NCBI GenBank assembly: GCA_016290215.1
Contig: JAEETH010000004.1
Span: 1 to 64,000, forward strand
Source of the DNA: Bacteroidales bacterium
GTDB taxonomy: Bacteria > Bacteroidota > Bacteroidia > Bacteroidales > F082
DNA: 64,000 bases
Direction of reading: 5' to 3'
A program made the position numbers and the translations under genes. The notes below the pieces were generated by a model. The model was not told the DNA's origin. It did not search any database and saw only the letters and a program-made list of their open reading frames with translations. Of the stretch, positions 34,201 through 42,052 are shown in pieces; the stretch's first letter is position 1; each line of letters starts with the position of its first letter.

Positions 34201-35427
34201 TGGACTGAGAACGGCGAGGTGATTTCTTCTGATGCCAGTTATACTTTCACGGTGAATGAAAACCACAATCTTGTGGCCAACTTCACTATCAACACTTACA
34301 CCGTCAGCGTGGCGGCTAACCCGAGCAACGGCGGGAGTGTAACTGGTGGAGGGAGTTTTACTTATGGTCAAAGCTGCACCATTACCGCCATAGCCAATGA
34401 TGGTTTCACCTTCATCAACTGGACTGAGAATGGCAGCTACGTCTCTTCCAATCCAAGCTATTCCTTCACCGTGAACAGCAATCGGAATTTTGTGGCTCAC
34501 TTTACTGAGAACCCACTCCCCACCTACACCATAACCGTGGCAGCCAACCCAGCCAATGCTGGCACCGTTGTGGGCAATGGCACGTATCAAGAAGGACAAT
34601 CTTGCACCGTGACCGCAATGCCTGTTGTTGGATATAGCTTCATCAACTGGACAGAGAACGATGTTGAAGTATCAACAAACTCAAGCTACACCTTCACGGT
34701 CACTGGCAACCGCGACCTCGTTGCCAATTTCGATGCAAACACATATACTATTGATGTAGTCGCCAGTCCAGCTGAAGGCGGCTCAGTGTCTGGTGGTGGC
34801 ACATTCCACTACGGTGAGACAACCACACTTACAGCCACTCCTAATGCTCACTACGAATTTGTTAGATGGAGCGATGGCAACACCGACAACCCGCGCACCG
34901 TCATAGTGACAGGAGATGCCACTTACACAGCGGTCTTCAGGGAAATTGCCCCTCTCCTTTACTCCATTACTGCTGAGGTGAATCCAGAAGAAGGTGGAGA
35001 AGTATTTGGCGATGGTGTTTACCCAGAAGGCGCCAACATCATTCTGACGGCCATTGTCTACACGGACTACACCTTCAAGAACTGGACTGAAAATGGCGTT
35101 GTAGTCAGCTACGATGAAAGCTATGCTTTTACTGTGACTGGGAATCGTCACCTTGCCGCCAACATCATACATATCGACGGAATTGAGGAACAAAACGACA
35201 TCACGTTTGCCCTCTATCCCAACCCAGTCAGCAACAAACTGACCATTGAGGCCTCAGAAGCTATCAACCAAATTGAAATCTTCAACATTGTTGGCACTAC
35301 GGTCTTCAGCCAGAAGAACTGCGGCGACAAGGTGGAAATCCACACTGCTGACTTGCCCGCTGGCACATATCTCATCCGTATGACAACACCAAGCGCCACC
35401 GAGGTGAGAAGGTTCGTGAAGAAATAA
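31258..35427 (+). CDS. T9SS-exported M14 zinc carboxypeptidase with nine InlB-type B-repeats
   Basis: 1389 residues. Signal peptide ends CGNLHAQ. The M14 catalytic domain covers ~120-385: zinc ligands HGDE (LYTSTMHGDEVTGM) and the later His in MGANYHGGAEV, substrate-binding INGSRQDYMNYYGQ, and the catalytic Glu in CRELTLECSSSKTP. A CarboxypepD_reg domain follows (~395-475, GVHGVVRDANTQQPIEGVTV), then a ricin-like/galactose-binding-like segment, then nine ~75-residue repeats of the form TVSVSANPTNGGTVAGGGTY...NWTENG...HNLVANF (~640-1310), resembling divergent InlB B-repeats. It ends in a type A T9SS sorting domain (FALYPNPVSNKLTIEA; GTYLIRM; VRRFVKK). Probably a surface peptidase presented on a long repeat stalk. 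Monocistronic. Confidence 0.93.
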   Translation: MKILRRLLFFIIAVSICGNLHAQSQKSLAELMRQRDEYYFSVNVQDPSEIQVINTICSVDATNGSTVVCYANPTQYNNLLAAGYQPHLLTPPSLREEVEMYDPQRDTYDWNAYLTYQQYVDMMEGFPTTAVNGRTCTLLDLGTLSTSNHRRILGVRLNNGQPDGKPKFLYTSTMHGDEVTGMILMLRLIDEFCTSTDSRIVNLLNNLDIFIFPCTNPDGTYYGGNNTVNGARRYNGNNIDLNRHFPDFDDGPHPDGASYYQDEAQWMMDLAQQYLFTMGANYHGGAEVVNYPWDTYQPVHPDDAWWRLVCTEYVTNARAVHSSYMTDTYSSGITNGYAWYTINGSRQDYMNYYGQCRELTLECSSSKTPSASQLPNFWNYNHNSMLTYMEQCLKGVHGVVRDANTQQPIEGVTVKVQNHDALGSWVTSHAVGDFHRPIKGGNYTFKFTKEGYCSETVDVSITDGGRVDLEVYLSPSGSCAVECYENTLPTAEGNYVMGYRNGNTLTMPTNSGGSSSTATVNITPNEEDGFAVEEGEIESPFVLTSAGTSGQYYISYNGYYLTRSTSGWGSGNKAITWSTSQSNNNRWTISDTGISQTSSSSWGGSTTYYLFYSGGSFYTGTSNNNNITFYQEGDCPGASHTISVSANPSDGGTVTGGGSYQDGESCTVSATANANYTFENWTENNNVVSTNANYTFTVYNSRNLVAHFTAIPLPTYNVSVTANPANGGSVAGGGTYTEGESCTITATPNANYTFNNWTENGEVISSDASYTFTVNANHNLVANFTYIPPTYTVSVSANPTNGGTVAGGGTYTEGESCTITATPNANYTFNNWTENGEVISSDASYTFIVNESHNLVANFTYIPPTYTVSVSANPTNGGTVAGGGNYTEGESCTITATASNGYTFNNWTENGEVISSDASYTFIVNENHNLVANFTYIPPTYTVSVSANPTNGGTVTGGGTYTEGVSCTVTATASNGYTFNNWTENGEVISSDASYTFTVNENHNLVANFTINTYTVSVAANPSNGGSVTGGGSFTYGQSCTITAIANDGFTFINWTENGSYVSSNPSYSFTVNSNRNFVAHFTENPLPTYTITVAANPANAGTVVGNGTYQEGQSCTVTAMPVVGYSFINWTENDVEVSTNSSYTFTVTGNRDLVANFDANTYTIDVVASPAEGGSVSGGGTFHYGETTTLTATPNAHYEFVRWSDGNTDNPRTVIVTGDATYTAVFREIAPLLYSITAEVNPEEGGEVFGDGVYPEGANIILTAIVYTDYTFKNWTENGVVVSYDESYAFTVTGNRHLAANIIHIDGIEEQNDITFALYPNPVSNKLTIEASEAINQIEIFNIVGTTVFSQKNCGDKVEIHTADLPAGTYLIRMTTPSATEVRRFVKK
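33172..35187 (+). repeat. Nine tandem ~225-bp coding repeats in the carboxypeptidase
   Basis: Units start at HTISVSANPS, TYNVSVTANP, TYTVSVSANP (three times), NTYTVSVAAN, TYTITVAANP, NTYTIDVVAS and LYSITAEVNP. Units 2-5 (about 33400-34290) are nearly identical in DNA sequence; the outer units are diverged. The array may vary in copy number. Confidence 0.9.
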
Positions 35428-35439
35428 TCTCTCGTATTA

Positions 35440-35615
35440 CTATAAAAAATGCTCCGTAGGAGCTTTCTTCTAATAACAAAAAACAATATTCCAACAAGAT
35501 ATGCTCCGTAGGAGCTTTCTATTGTTTGATTATTAGAAGCCGTCTATAATCAGAAACCGACCGTCTATAGATTCCCAAGGGAATGACATAGACGGTCGGT
35601 TTGATATAAATACCC
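35440..35615. repeat. Intergenic hairpins and 20-bp direct repeat between the carboxypeptidase and pfkA
   Basis: Two copies of ATGCTCCGTAGGAGCTTTCT (about 35448 and 35502), each with a GCTCC/GGAGC stem. Then a long stem AAACCGACCGTCTATAG/CATAGACGGTCGGTTT around ATTCCCAAGGGAAT. It is likely the terminator region for both convergent genes. Confidence 0.75.
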
Positions 35616-35636
35616 CTATTATCGGGATTGATAGGA

Positions 35637-36731
35637 TTATATTCCCAAAGAAATATTCAAACCTTTTGCCGTATTCACTAAGTCGCTGTCGATAGTGACG
35701 AGGTTAGGCTTGGAAACAGCTTCTTTCAATGAGACGGCCACCACATCGGGATGATGATAAGCCACCATCTGGCCAAATTGGCCATTGAGGACCATTTCAA
35801 AGGCTTTTACGCCAAACTCAGCACTGAGCACACGGTCGTAAGCAATCGGCACACCGCCACGTTGCAAGTGACCGAGGGTGGTCTCACGCATATCGTGATT
35901 GAAGCCTGCCGCCTTCATCTCCTCGATGAAACGACGACCGATACCTCCCAATTTTTTGTTCTCGTAGCCGACTTCTGTGCTGATTTCGTACACCTGCTGG
36001 CCATCTTTGGGACGTGCGCCTTCCGAAGCCACCACCACGGCAAAGCCACGATCATGATGGAAACGTTGCTCCAAACGAGCCTTCACCACGTTGATGTCGT
36101 AAGGGAATTCGGGCAACAGGCACACCTCTGCTCCACCAGCGATAGCAGAATGCAAGGCAATCCAGCCGGCATCACGGCCCATCACTTCGAGGACGAAGAC
36201 ACGGTTGTGTGATGCCGCTGTGGTGACAAGCTTGTCGACGGCCTCAGTAGCAATCTGCACGGCAGTTTGGAAACCGAAGGTGCATTCCGTCGAGGAGAGG
36301 TCGTTGTCGATGGTCTTGGGCACACCGATGATGTTCAGGCCCTTTTCGTAAAGTTTCTGCGAGATACGCTGCGAACCGTCGCCACCAATGCTGATGACGG
36401 CGTCGATGCCCATGTATTGCAGCTTACGCAGCATCTCGTCAGAGCGGTCAACGGTGCTCCAAGTACCGTCGGCGTTCTTGACGGGCCAGTTGAACGGGCC
36501 GCCTTTGTTGGTGGTTTCAATGATGGTGCCACCACGGAAATGGATGCCACGCACCGACTCGGGCGTAAGCCTGACGACCTCAGTGGGTTCCCATAGAATG
36601 CCGTTGTAGGCTTGTATGCTACCAAGCACTTCCCAATCTTTCTCTTGGGCGGCTCTCTTGACGATGGCGCGAATCACAGCGTTGAGGCCTGGACAGTCGC
36701 CGCCACCTGTAAGGACTAATAGTCTTTTCAT
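35637..36731 (-). CDS. pfkA: 6-phosphofructokinase
   Basis: 364 residues. It phosphorylates fructose 6-phosphate in glycolysis. N-terminal LLVLTGGGDCPGLNAVIRAI binds the phosphoryl donor. ISIGGDGSQRISQKL (~103-117) has Gly in the position that distinguishes ATP-using from PPi-using enzymes (GGDG rather than GGDD). PKTIDNDLSSTECTFGF (~130-146) has Lys in the second discriminating position and carries the catalytic Asp. VLEVMGRDAGWIALHSAIAGG is the substrate-binding MGR motif. The Gly/Lys combination is typical of the ATP-dependent, non-allosteric subgroup rather than the E. coli type. Standalone gene, 15 nt before the downstream lipoprotein. Confidence 0.93.
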   Translation of the reverse strand: MKRLLVLTGGGDCPGLNAVIRAIVKRAAQEKDWEVLGSIQAYNGILWEPTEVVRLTPESVRGIHFRGGTIIETTNKGGPFNWPVKNADGTWSTVDRSDEMLRKLQYMGIDAVISIGGDGSQRISQKLYEKGLNIIGVPKTIDNDLSSTECTFGFQTAVQIATEAVDKLVTTAASHNRVFVLEVMGRDAGWIALHSAIAGGAEVCLLPEFPYDINVVKARLEQRFHHDRGFAVVVASEGARPKDGQQVYEISTEVGYENKKLGGIGRRFIEEMKAAGFNHDMRETTLGHLQRGGVPIAYDRVLSAEFGVKAFEMVLNGQFGQMVAYHHPDVVAVSLKEAVSKPNLVTIDSDLVNTAKGLNISLGI

Positions 36732-36746
36732 GTTTCTTGAATTATC

Positions 36747-37199
36747 TTATTTCCAAATTTTCTCGATACGAGTAGCCAGTTTCTTAATCGCACGGTCCAC
36801 ATCCCTTTGACGCGTGAGAGCAAAACGGTTGGAGGAGCGGCACGAGGCCACCACCTTGCCCGTCATGTAGTCTTCGAAGGTGACGCTAAGCACCGATTCT
36901 TTCGGGGTGGAAGTAGCGGAATACTTCACCAAAACGAGTTTTTCCTTCTGTTCGGACGAAAGGTCCTCGATGCGACGTTCACCCACCATTTGCAGACGTG
37001 TGGCTTCGATAGCATCATAGATGCCCGGCTCGATTTCGATGTCGGTCGCTGTGCCGAAGGCATTACGGGTTTGTACTAAGGAAGCGTACTCATACTTGCT
37101 GAGGTTCACGCCTTTTGATGTCATGGATTTGTCCGTGTTGCATGAGCTTAATACGAGTGCTCCTAATAGGACGATGAGGTAGGTTTTTAAACTTTTCAT
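36747..37199 (-). CDS. Uncharacterised small lipoprotein
   Basis: 150 residues from the ATG at 37199 (MKSLKTYLIVLLGALVLSSC, lipobox Cys at ~20). The in-frame ATG at 37319 would add 40 residues before the signal peptide and is rejected. The mature protein has a short beta/alpha pattern: KEKLVLVKYSATSTPKESVL, SVTFEDYMTGKVVASCRSSN, and a basic C-terminus DVDRAIKKLATRIEKIWK. It resembles small periplasmic lipoproteins that bundle a strand-rich core with a terminal helix. No family is recognised. It is followed 15 nt later by pfkA on the same strand, so the two may be co-transcribed. Confidence 0.72.
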   Translation of the reverse strand: MKSLKTYLIVLLGALVLSSCNTDKSMTSKGVNLSKYEYASLVQTRNAFGTATDIEIEPGIYDAIEATRLQMVGERRIEDLSSEQKEKLVLVKYSATSTPKESVLSVTFEDYMTGKVVASCRSSNRFALTRQRDVDRAIKKLATRIEKIWK

Positions 37200-37319
37200 A
37201 GCGGTATTATTATATTTCGTTGTTTCTTTTTTCTGTTCAATAATTTGACCACCCAAAGTAACAAAGAGTTGGATTAATTGCAGAAAAGCATTATTGGTCT
37301 CGTCAAATTGTATGGTCAT

Positions 37320-37612
37320 AGTTCTCTTAGCGATTATGTTTTATATTGATGTGGCAAACCATAGGTTGGTAGCGCGTTTGTTTGAAAACGTCAAAAGGAT
37401 GCAAGTGCAAAAGTAGTAAATTTGTATGAAATACGAACATTAAGGATTATAAAATCGACAATAATCAACATGTGTAACTTGGACAATGGGATTGGGCGGT
37501 TAACAATTGTTGCAAATAGGAAAGCCCCAAGCATTTCGCAAAACGACCTGCTCAACCAAAACCATAACAATGAACCAACTTTTATTATAAAAGTCTAATA
37601 ATTAACGCAATA
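37320..37612. other. Intergenic region with one minus-strand promoter-like box
   Basis: No gene seen. A TACTTTTG box on the minus strand at 37408-37415 and a GTTACTTTGG variant near 37250 are candidate promoters for the downstream lipoprotein. Confidence 0.4.
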
Positions 37613-38728
37613 TTACCGTTTCAATATATTAAAATAAGCATCCAGCAACTGCTGCGCTCCAATGTAAGCGCTCATGCGTTGTCCGCGCACGTCGCTTTCG
37701 ACCAAAGGCAAGAGGTCGGCGACCAATTGGTTTTGGTAGAAATCGTTTTTCAAGGCGCTGTCCATCGAGTCGTACATCATCTGCACGTCCTGTTGGGCGC
37801 GTTTCTTATATAGGTAGCCGTTGTCGCGGATGGCCTGTACGTGGTCTGCGACCATCTGCCACACCTCGTCGATTTGGAAGCCTGTCAAGGCGGAGCAGGT
37901 CAGCACCTTGGTCTCTTGTCCCGACTCGGGAAGAGGGAAGAGGTGCAGCGCATTGCGACATTCGGCGGCGGCGCGGTTGGCGCGCATCACGTTGTCGCCG
38001 TCGGCCTTGTTCACCGCAATGCCATCAGCCATCTCCATGATGCCGCGCTTGATACCTTGCAGCTCGTCGCCGGCACCGCTGATTAATATCAAAAGGAAGA
38101 AATCGACCATGGAATGCACCGCCGTCTCGGATTGGCCTACCCCCACCGTCTCCACGAAAATCGTATCATAGCCTGCTGCTTCGCAAAGGATTATCGTCTC
38201 GCGCGTCTTTCTTGCCACACCGCCTAAAGTACCTGCTGAAGCTGAAGGACGGATATAGGCATTGGGATGCACGGAGAGCGTTTCCATGCGAGTCTTGTCG
38301 CCCAAGATGCTGCCCTTGGAGCGTTGGCTCGACGGGTCGATGGCCAATACAGCAAGCTTTTGTCCTTTGTTGCACAAATGCACGCCCAAAGCCTCAATGA
38401 AGGTGCTTTTTCCCGCACCTGGCACGCCCGTGATGCCCAGTCGCAAGGCCTTCCCTGCATGGGGCAGACAGGCCGCTATGATTTGTTGCGCCAAGTCCTG
38501 ATGTTTGGGCAGGGCGCTCTCCACCAAGGTGATGGCTTTGCTGAGCGCCACACGGTCGCCTTTGAGGATGCCGTTGACATACCATTCCAGCGGCATCAGC
38601 TGCTGCTGGTTGCGTTTCATGCGCTCCAAAGCGTTCGGGTTGACTTGGATGGGACCTTCTACGCCTTCGGTGACTTTGAGGTTTGACTCCCATTCATGTT
38701 CTTGGTTTTCAAAGTGTTCGTGTTCCAT
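37613..38728 (-). CDS. meaB: Methylmalonyl-CoA mutase-associated GTPase (MeaB/ArgK family)
   Basis: 371 residues from the ATG at 38728 (MEHEHFENQEHEWESN). A longer frame reaches back to 38914 but runs through the -7 box and a dispersed repeat, so it is rejected. It is a G3E-type chaperone that protects and reloads adenosylcobalamin on methylmalonyl-CoA mutase. G1 LGITGVPGAGKSTFIEALGV (~90-109), LAVLAIDPSSQRSKGSILGD, the G3-like ETVGVGQSE, and NKADGDN (G4) are all present. The C-terminal helix pair is the dimerisation arm. The mutase genes are not in this window. Confidence 0.93.
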   Translation of the reverse strand: MEHEHFENQEHEWESNLKVTEGVEGPIQVNPNALERMKRNQQQLMPLEWYVNGILKGDRVALSKAITLVESALPKHQDLAQQIIAACLPHAGKALRLGITGVPGAGKSTFIEALGVHLCNKGQKLAVLAIDPSSQRSKGSILGDKTRMETLSVHPNAYIRPSASAGTLGGVARKTRETIILCEAAGYDTIFVETVGVGQSETAVHSMVDFFLLILISGAGDELQGIKRGIMEMADGIAVNKADGDNVMRANRAAAECRNALHLFPLPESGQETKVLTCSALTGFQIDEVWQMVADHVQAIRDNGYLYKKRAQQDVQMMYDSMDSALKNDFYQNQLVADLLPLVESDVRGQRMSAYIGAQQLLDAYFNILKR

Positions 38729-38759
38729 GGCGGCTGCAGTGTTATGCGGTTTGATTTTG

Positions 38760-38767
38760 CAAAGGTA
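38760..38767 (-). promoter_or_regulatory. Bacteroidota -7 box for meaB
   Basis: Minus strand TACCTTTG, 31 nt upstream of the ATG at 38728. Confidence 0.6.
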
Positions 38768-38774
38768 GTGATTA

Positions 38775-38937
38775 TTGTTGATTGTTGAATTGTTGGGTGT
38801 TGAATTGTTGAATTGTTGTTGGCGATGGCTTATGGCTTGAGGCTGCCACACCCTTAAAGGAGATTGCGGATTAAGTCTGCAATGAAGCCCAGGGTGCAGT
38901 GGGCCATAAGCCATTGGCTATGAGCCATAGTCAAAAA
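38775..38937. repeat. Intergenic repeats (TTGTTGAATTG and ATGGCTTATGGC dyad)
   Basis: TGTTGAATTGTTG words, then GCGATGGCTTATGGC with the answering GGCCATAAGCCATTGGC and GAGCCATAGTC. Between them lies GGAGATTGCGGATTAAG with TCTGCAATGAAGC. Confidence 0.65.
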
Positions 38938-38992
38938 AAGCTGAAAATCAACAATTTTGAATTTTTTCTTGCGTTATTCCAAAAAAAATGCG

Positions 38993-39000
38993 TAATTTTG
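38993..39000 (+). promoter_or_regulatory. Bacteroidota -7 box for the GT5-like/DUF4270 operon
   Basis: TAATTTTG, 26 nt upstream of the ATG at 39027. Confidence 0.55.
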
Positions 39001-39026
39001 TAGTTTCTAAGCAAGACTAACAGCCC

Positions 39027-39848
39027 ATGACTAGCAAGACAAGAGTACTATTCGTCCATCAGGAAATCGCTCCCTATTTGCCGGAAACGCCGATGAGCCT
39101 TGTGGGACGATACCTGCCCCAAGCTACACAAGAAAGCGGAAAAGAAATCAGAATATTCATGCCTCGTTATGGGGTCATCAACGAAAGGAGAAACCAGCTC
39201 CATGAGGTGATTCGCCTGTCGGGTATGAACCTCATTATCAACGATACCGACCACCCGCTTATTATCAAGGTGGCCTCCATCCAAAAGGCGAGGATGCAGA
39301 TTTATTTTATCGACAACGATGACTTTTTCACCAAGAAGAAATACCTGATGTATGACGAAAACGGTGCTTTCTGCGAAGACAACGACAGCCGCTGCATCTT
39401 TTTTACCCGTGGTGTGATTGAGACGGTGAAGAAACTCAACTGGTCGCCCGATATCATCCACTGTCATGGTTGGATTTCGGCTTTGATGCCCGTCTATATC
39501 AAACGCGCCATGAATGTCCGTGACAACCCGCTCTTCAACGAGTCGAAGATTGTTTATTCGATTTACGACGATGGTTTTGAGGAGAATTTCAAGACGGGGT
39601 TCGAAAAGAAGATGAAGCTGCCGGGCATGAATGCGAAAGACCTCAAGTATTTTAAGGAGGCCAACTATGTCAACCTGACCAAGGCCGCCATCGACTATTC
39701 CGATGGTGTGGTGGTCGCCACGGAGCATCTTCATCCCGAAATCGAGGAACATTTGCAGACCGTCAAGAAGCCCATGCTGTCCTATAAGGAGCAAGTGCAC
39801 TATGCCCAAGCCTGCAACGAATTTTACGATACCATCCTGCAAAAATAA
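39027..39848 (+). CDS. Glycogen/starch synthase-like protein, N-terminal GT5 domain only
   Basis: 273 residues against ~480 for a full enzyme. It has the N-terminal Rossmann domain of GT5: VLFVHQEIAPYLPETPMSLV (the usual KTGGL loop is not conserved), RIFMPRYGVINERR, IYFIDNDDFF and DIIHCHGWISALMPVYIK. It stops before the C-terminal domain that supplies most ADP-glucose contacts, so glycogen synthase activity is doubtful. Short proteins of this kind upstream of a DUF4270 gene are common in Bacteroidota and may be a distinct family. It ends 6 nt before the DUF4270 gene, forming an operon. Confidence 0.82.
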   Translation: MTSKTRVLFVHQEIAPYLPETPMSLVGRYLPQATQESGKEIRIFMPRYGVINERRNQLHEVIRLSGMNLIINDTDHPLIIKVASIQKARMQIYFIDNDDFFTKKKYLMYDENGAFCEDNDSRCIFFTRGVIETVKKLNWSPDIIHCHGWISALMPVYIKRAMNVRDNPLFNESKIVYSIYDDGFEENFKTGFEKKMKLPGMNAKDLKYFKEANYVNLTKAAIDYSDGVVVATEHLHPEIEEHLQTVKKPMLSYKEQVHYAQACNEFYDTILQK

Positions 39849-39854
39849 TCCAAA

Positions 39855-41204
39855 ATGAAAACGCATCAATCAACGGCTTTAACTTGTTTGGCCTTAATGA
39901 TTGCCTCATTGATATTAGCTTTCTCGTCGTGCAAGAAGTCGCCTGAGACCATCGGCAACGACCTTATTTCGGATAGCGACTACATCGGCGTCTTCCATAC
40001 CGACACAGTGGAAATCGAGTGTCATTCTTATTTCGACTCGGTGAGCACGAAAAACACCAGTTATGCGCTGCTCGGTAGCATGAAAGACCCTGTTTTCGGT
40101 ACTTCCGAAGCAGGTTTCTATTCGCAGTTCCGTCTGTCGTTGGCTGGACAGAGTTTCGGCGTCAATCCCGTCTTGGACTCATTAGTGCTTCAGTTGAGCG
40201 TCGCGAACTACTATGGCGACACCACCGTCTTCCAAACTGCACATGTGTATCAACTGACTGACTCCTTGTCGAGAGAGGCTTCGTATTACAACCATTCGAG
40301 CGTAGAATATGACGTTGTGGACCATGCCAACAGCTATCAGTTCCGTCCCCGCCCCAGGACATCGATGAATGTTGTGGGAACCGACACTGTTCGCCATGCC
40401 ATTATCCGCATCCCGCTGAGTGCCGTATTGGGCGAGTATCTGATGAATCTCGATTCAGTGGATTATATCCAGCCCGACTATTTCAAGAATAGCTTCAAAG
40501 GCCTATTTGTGACCTGCGAGCCTGTGAGTCAACCGGGTGCTATCACTTCGATTAATATTACCGACAACACCAACACATTGTTGCAACTGTATTATCATAA
40601 TGCCGCCACGCCTGATAAGCCCATGCGTTACGACTATTATGTGACCTCTTCGGAAGTGTATTTCAACCATATCGACCATGATTACACGCAAGGCAGTGCC
40701 GAGTTTGTTGACCAACTGATTAATGATAATGCTGATGCGGGGAAGCAAACGGTTTATCTCCAGACCATGGGTGGTGTGAGGACATACATTTATATGCCTA
40801 ACCTTGAGCATTGGGCCGATTCACTCGAAGGTAGCTATATCGTTGTCAATGAGGCTAAACTGGTGTTGCCCGTTGCCGAATCATCGGCGGATTCCGTGTT
40901 TCGCTTGCCCTCCAAATTCGTGTTGTTGGGCTTCAATTCCGATAGCACCACCTACCTCTTGCCCGACTATTATGAAGGCGACAATTACTTTGGAGGCACT
41001 TATATCAGCAGTGAACAGGCAGTCGTTTTCCGCATTTCCGAGTACCTGCAGAGCATGATTTCGAAGAAGAAAGAAAACTATGGCATAAGTTTTGGTATCA
41101 ACGGAGCAGGTTATAACGCCTATCGTATGATTGTCAACGGACCTGAGACACTGCAAGATAATAAGATGCGCGTTGAGGTTACGTATTCTATTGTTAGTGA
41201 GTGA
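39855..41204 (+). CDS. DUF4270 family lipoprotein
   Basis: 449 residues. Lipoprotein signal ending ILAFSSC, lipobox Cys at ~25. The start of the mature part, KKSPETIGNDLISDSDYIGVFHTDTVEIEC, is the hallmark of DUF4270, followed by YALLGSMKDPVFGTSEAGFY and DSLVLQLSVANYYGDTTVFQ. The rest is beta-rich. Function unknown; the family is envelope-associated and often sits after the short GT5-like gene, as here (6 nt gap). Confidence 0.88.
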   Translation: MKTHQSTALTCLALMIASLILAFSSCKKSPETIGNDLISDSDYIGVFHTDTVEIECHSYFDSVSTKNTSYALLGSMKDPVFGTSEAGFYSQFRLSLAGQSFGVNPVLDSLVLQLSVANYYGDTTVFQTAHVYQLTDSLSREASYYNHSSVEYDVVDHANSYQFRPRPRTSMNVVGTDTVRHAIIRIPLSAVLGEYLMNLDSVDYIQPDYFKNSFKGLFVTCEPVSQPGAITSINITDNTNTLLQLYYHNAATPDKPMRYDYYVTSSEVYFNHIDHDYTQGSAEFVDQLINDNADAGKQTVYLQTMGGVRTYIYMPNLEHWADSLEGSYIVVNEAKLVLPVAESSADSVFRLPSKFVLLGFNSDSTTYLLPDYYEGDNYFGGTYISSEQAVVFRISEYLQSMISKKKENYGISFGINGAGYNAYRMIVNGPETLQDNKMRVEVTYSIVSE

Positions 41205-41329
41205 GTTGGAATGTGGAATTAGGAATGATGAATGCGGAATGATGAATGCTGAATTTTGAAATCTTGAAATCTTGAAATTTTGAAATCTTTGAATTTTGAA
41301 TATTAAATCTTTAAATCCATCTCTGAAAT

Positions 41330-41965
41330 ATGAAAAAAATGATTTTAGCCGTATTGGTACTGGTTGGTTTGACCTGCCAGGCACAGAAAACCACAGAAAA
41401 GGAAACAGTAGTGGTCATCAAGACCAGCATGGGAACCATAAAAGCCAAATTGTATAACGACACGCCAAAGCACCGCGACAACTTCATCAAGTTGGTTAAC
41501 GAAGGCTGGTACAACGGTTCGCCTTTCCACCGCGTCATCAAAGAGTTTATGATTCAAGGTGGACAGAATAAAGACGGTCGCCTCGACCCAGGTTATAGAG
41601 TCCCAGCCGAAATCAAGGACAACCACTTCCACAAGAAAGGTGCCCTTTGTGCAGCTCGCCAAGGCGACCAGGTGAATCCTCAGAAGGCTTCCAGTGGTTC
41701 GCAGTTCTACATCGTGCAAGGCAAAGTGTATGACGACCGTACTTTGGACATGTTTGAAAGCCGCATGGGCAAGGTGTTCAACGCCCGCCAGCGTCAGGCC
41801 TATAAGACCGTGGGTGGCACGCCCCATCTTGATGGCGAATATACCGTCTTTGGTGAGGTGACCGAGGGACTGGACATTGTCGACAAGATTGCTGCCGTGA
41901 AGACCGGCCAAATGGATGTCCCCGTCGAGCCTGTGACTATCATTTCTGTTACGATTGAAAAATAA
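41330..41965 (+). CDS. Exported cyclophilin-type peptidyl-prolyl isomerase
   Basis: 211 residues. Signal peptide MKKMILAVLVLVGLTCQAQK, so it acts in the periplasm as a folding catalyst; the Cys in LTCQ could also be a lipobox. Core motifs: VVVIKTSMGTIKAKLYNDTPK, DNFIKLVNEGWYNGSPFHRVI, EFMIQGGQNKDGRLDPGY, ASSGSQFYIVQGKVYDDRTL and GEYTVFGEVTEGLDIVDKIA. A ~30-residue insertion (MFESRMGKVFNARQRQAYKT) before the last strands is common in Bacteroidota members. Short repeats fill the upstream gap 41205-41329. Confidence 0.92.
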   Translation: MKKMILAVLVLVGLTCQAQKTTEKETVVVIKTSMGTIKAKLYNDTPKHRDNFIKLVNEGWYNGSPFHRVIKEFMIQGGQNKDGRLDPGYRVPAEIKDNHFHKKGALCAARQGDQVNPQKASSGSQFYIVQGKVYDDRTLDMFESRMGKVFNARQRQAYKTVGGTPHLDGEYTVFGEVTEGLDIVDKIAAVKTGQMDVPVEPVTIISVTIEK

Positions 41966-42048
41966 GAGCTGTAAGCTATAAGCCTTAAGCAGTAAGCATT
42001 TGAATTGCAACTGCTTATGGCTTACTGCTTAAAGCTTAAAGCTAATAA
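41966..42048. repeat. Intergenic dyad repeat (AAGCTATAAGC / GCTTATGGCTTA arms)
   Basis: GCTGTAAGCTATAAGCC and TTAAGCAGTAAGC on the left are answered by GCTTATGGCTTACTGCTTAA on the right around TTTGAATTGCAA. It immediately precedes pheS. Confidence 0.7.
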
Positions 42049-42052
42049 ACCA

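Noticed and set aside
33172-35187. Coding repeats as a CRISPR array or tandem mobile element
   Set aside because: They are in-frame ~75-residue protein repeats.
38729-38914. Longer N-terminus for MeaB
   Set aside because: It would run through the TACCTTTG promoter box and a dispersed repeat; family alignment starts at the later ATG.
39027-39848. Functional glycogen synthase
   Set aside because: Only the N-terminal GT5 domain is present and the KTGGL loop is not conserved.
39048-39869. 273-codon frame antisense to the GT5-like gene
   Set aside because: Nearly the mirror of the sense gene, no recognised domain, no promoter.
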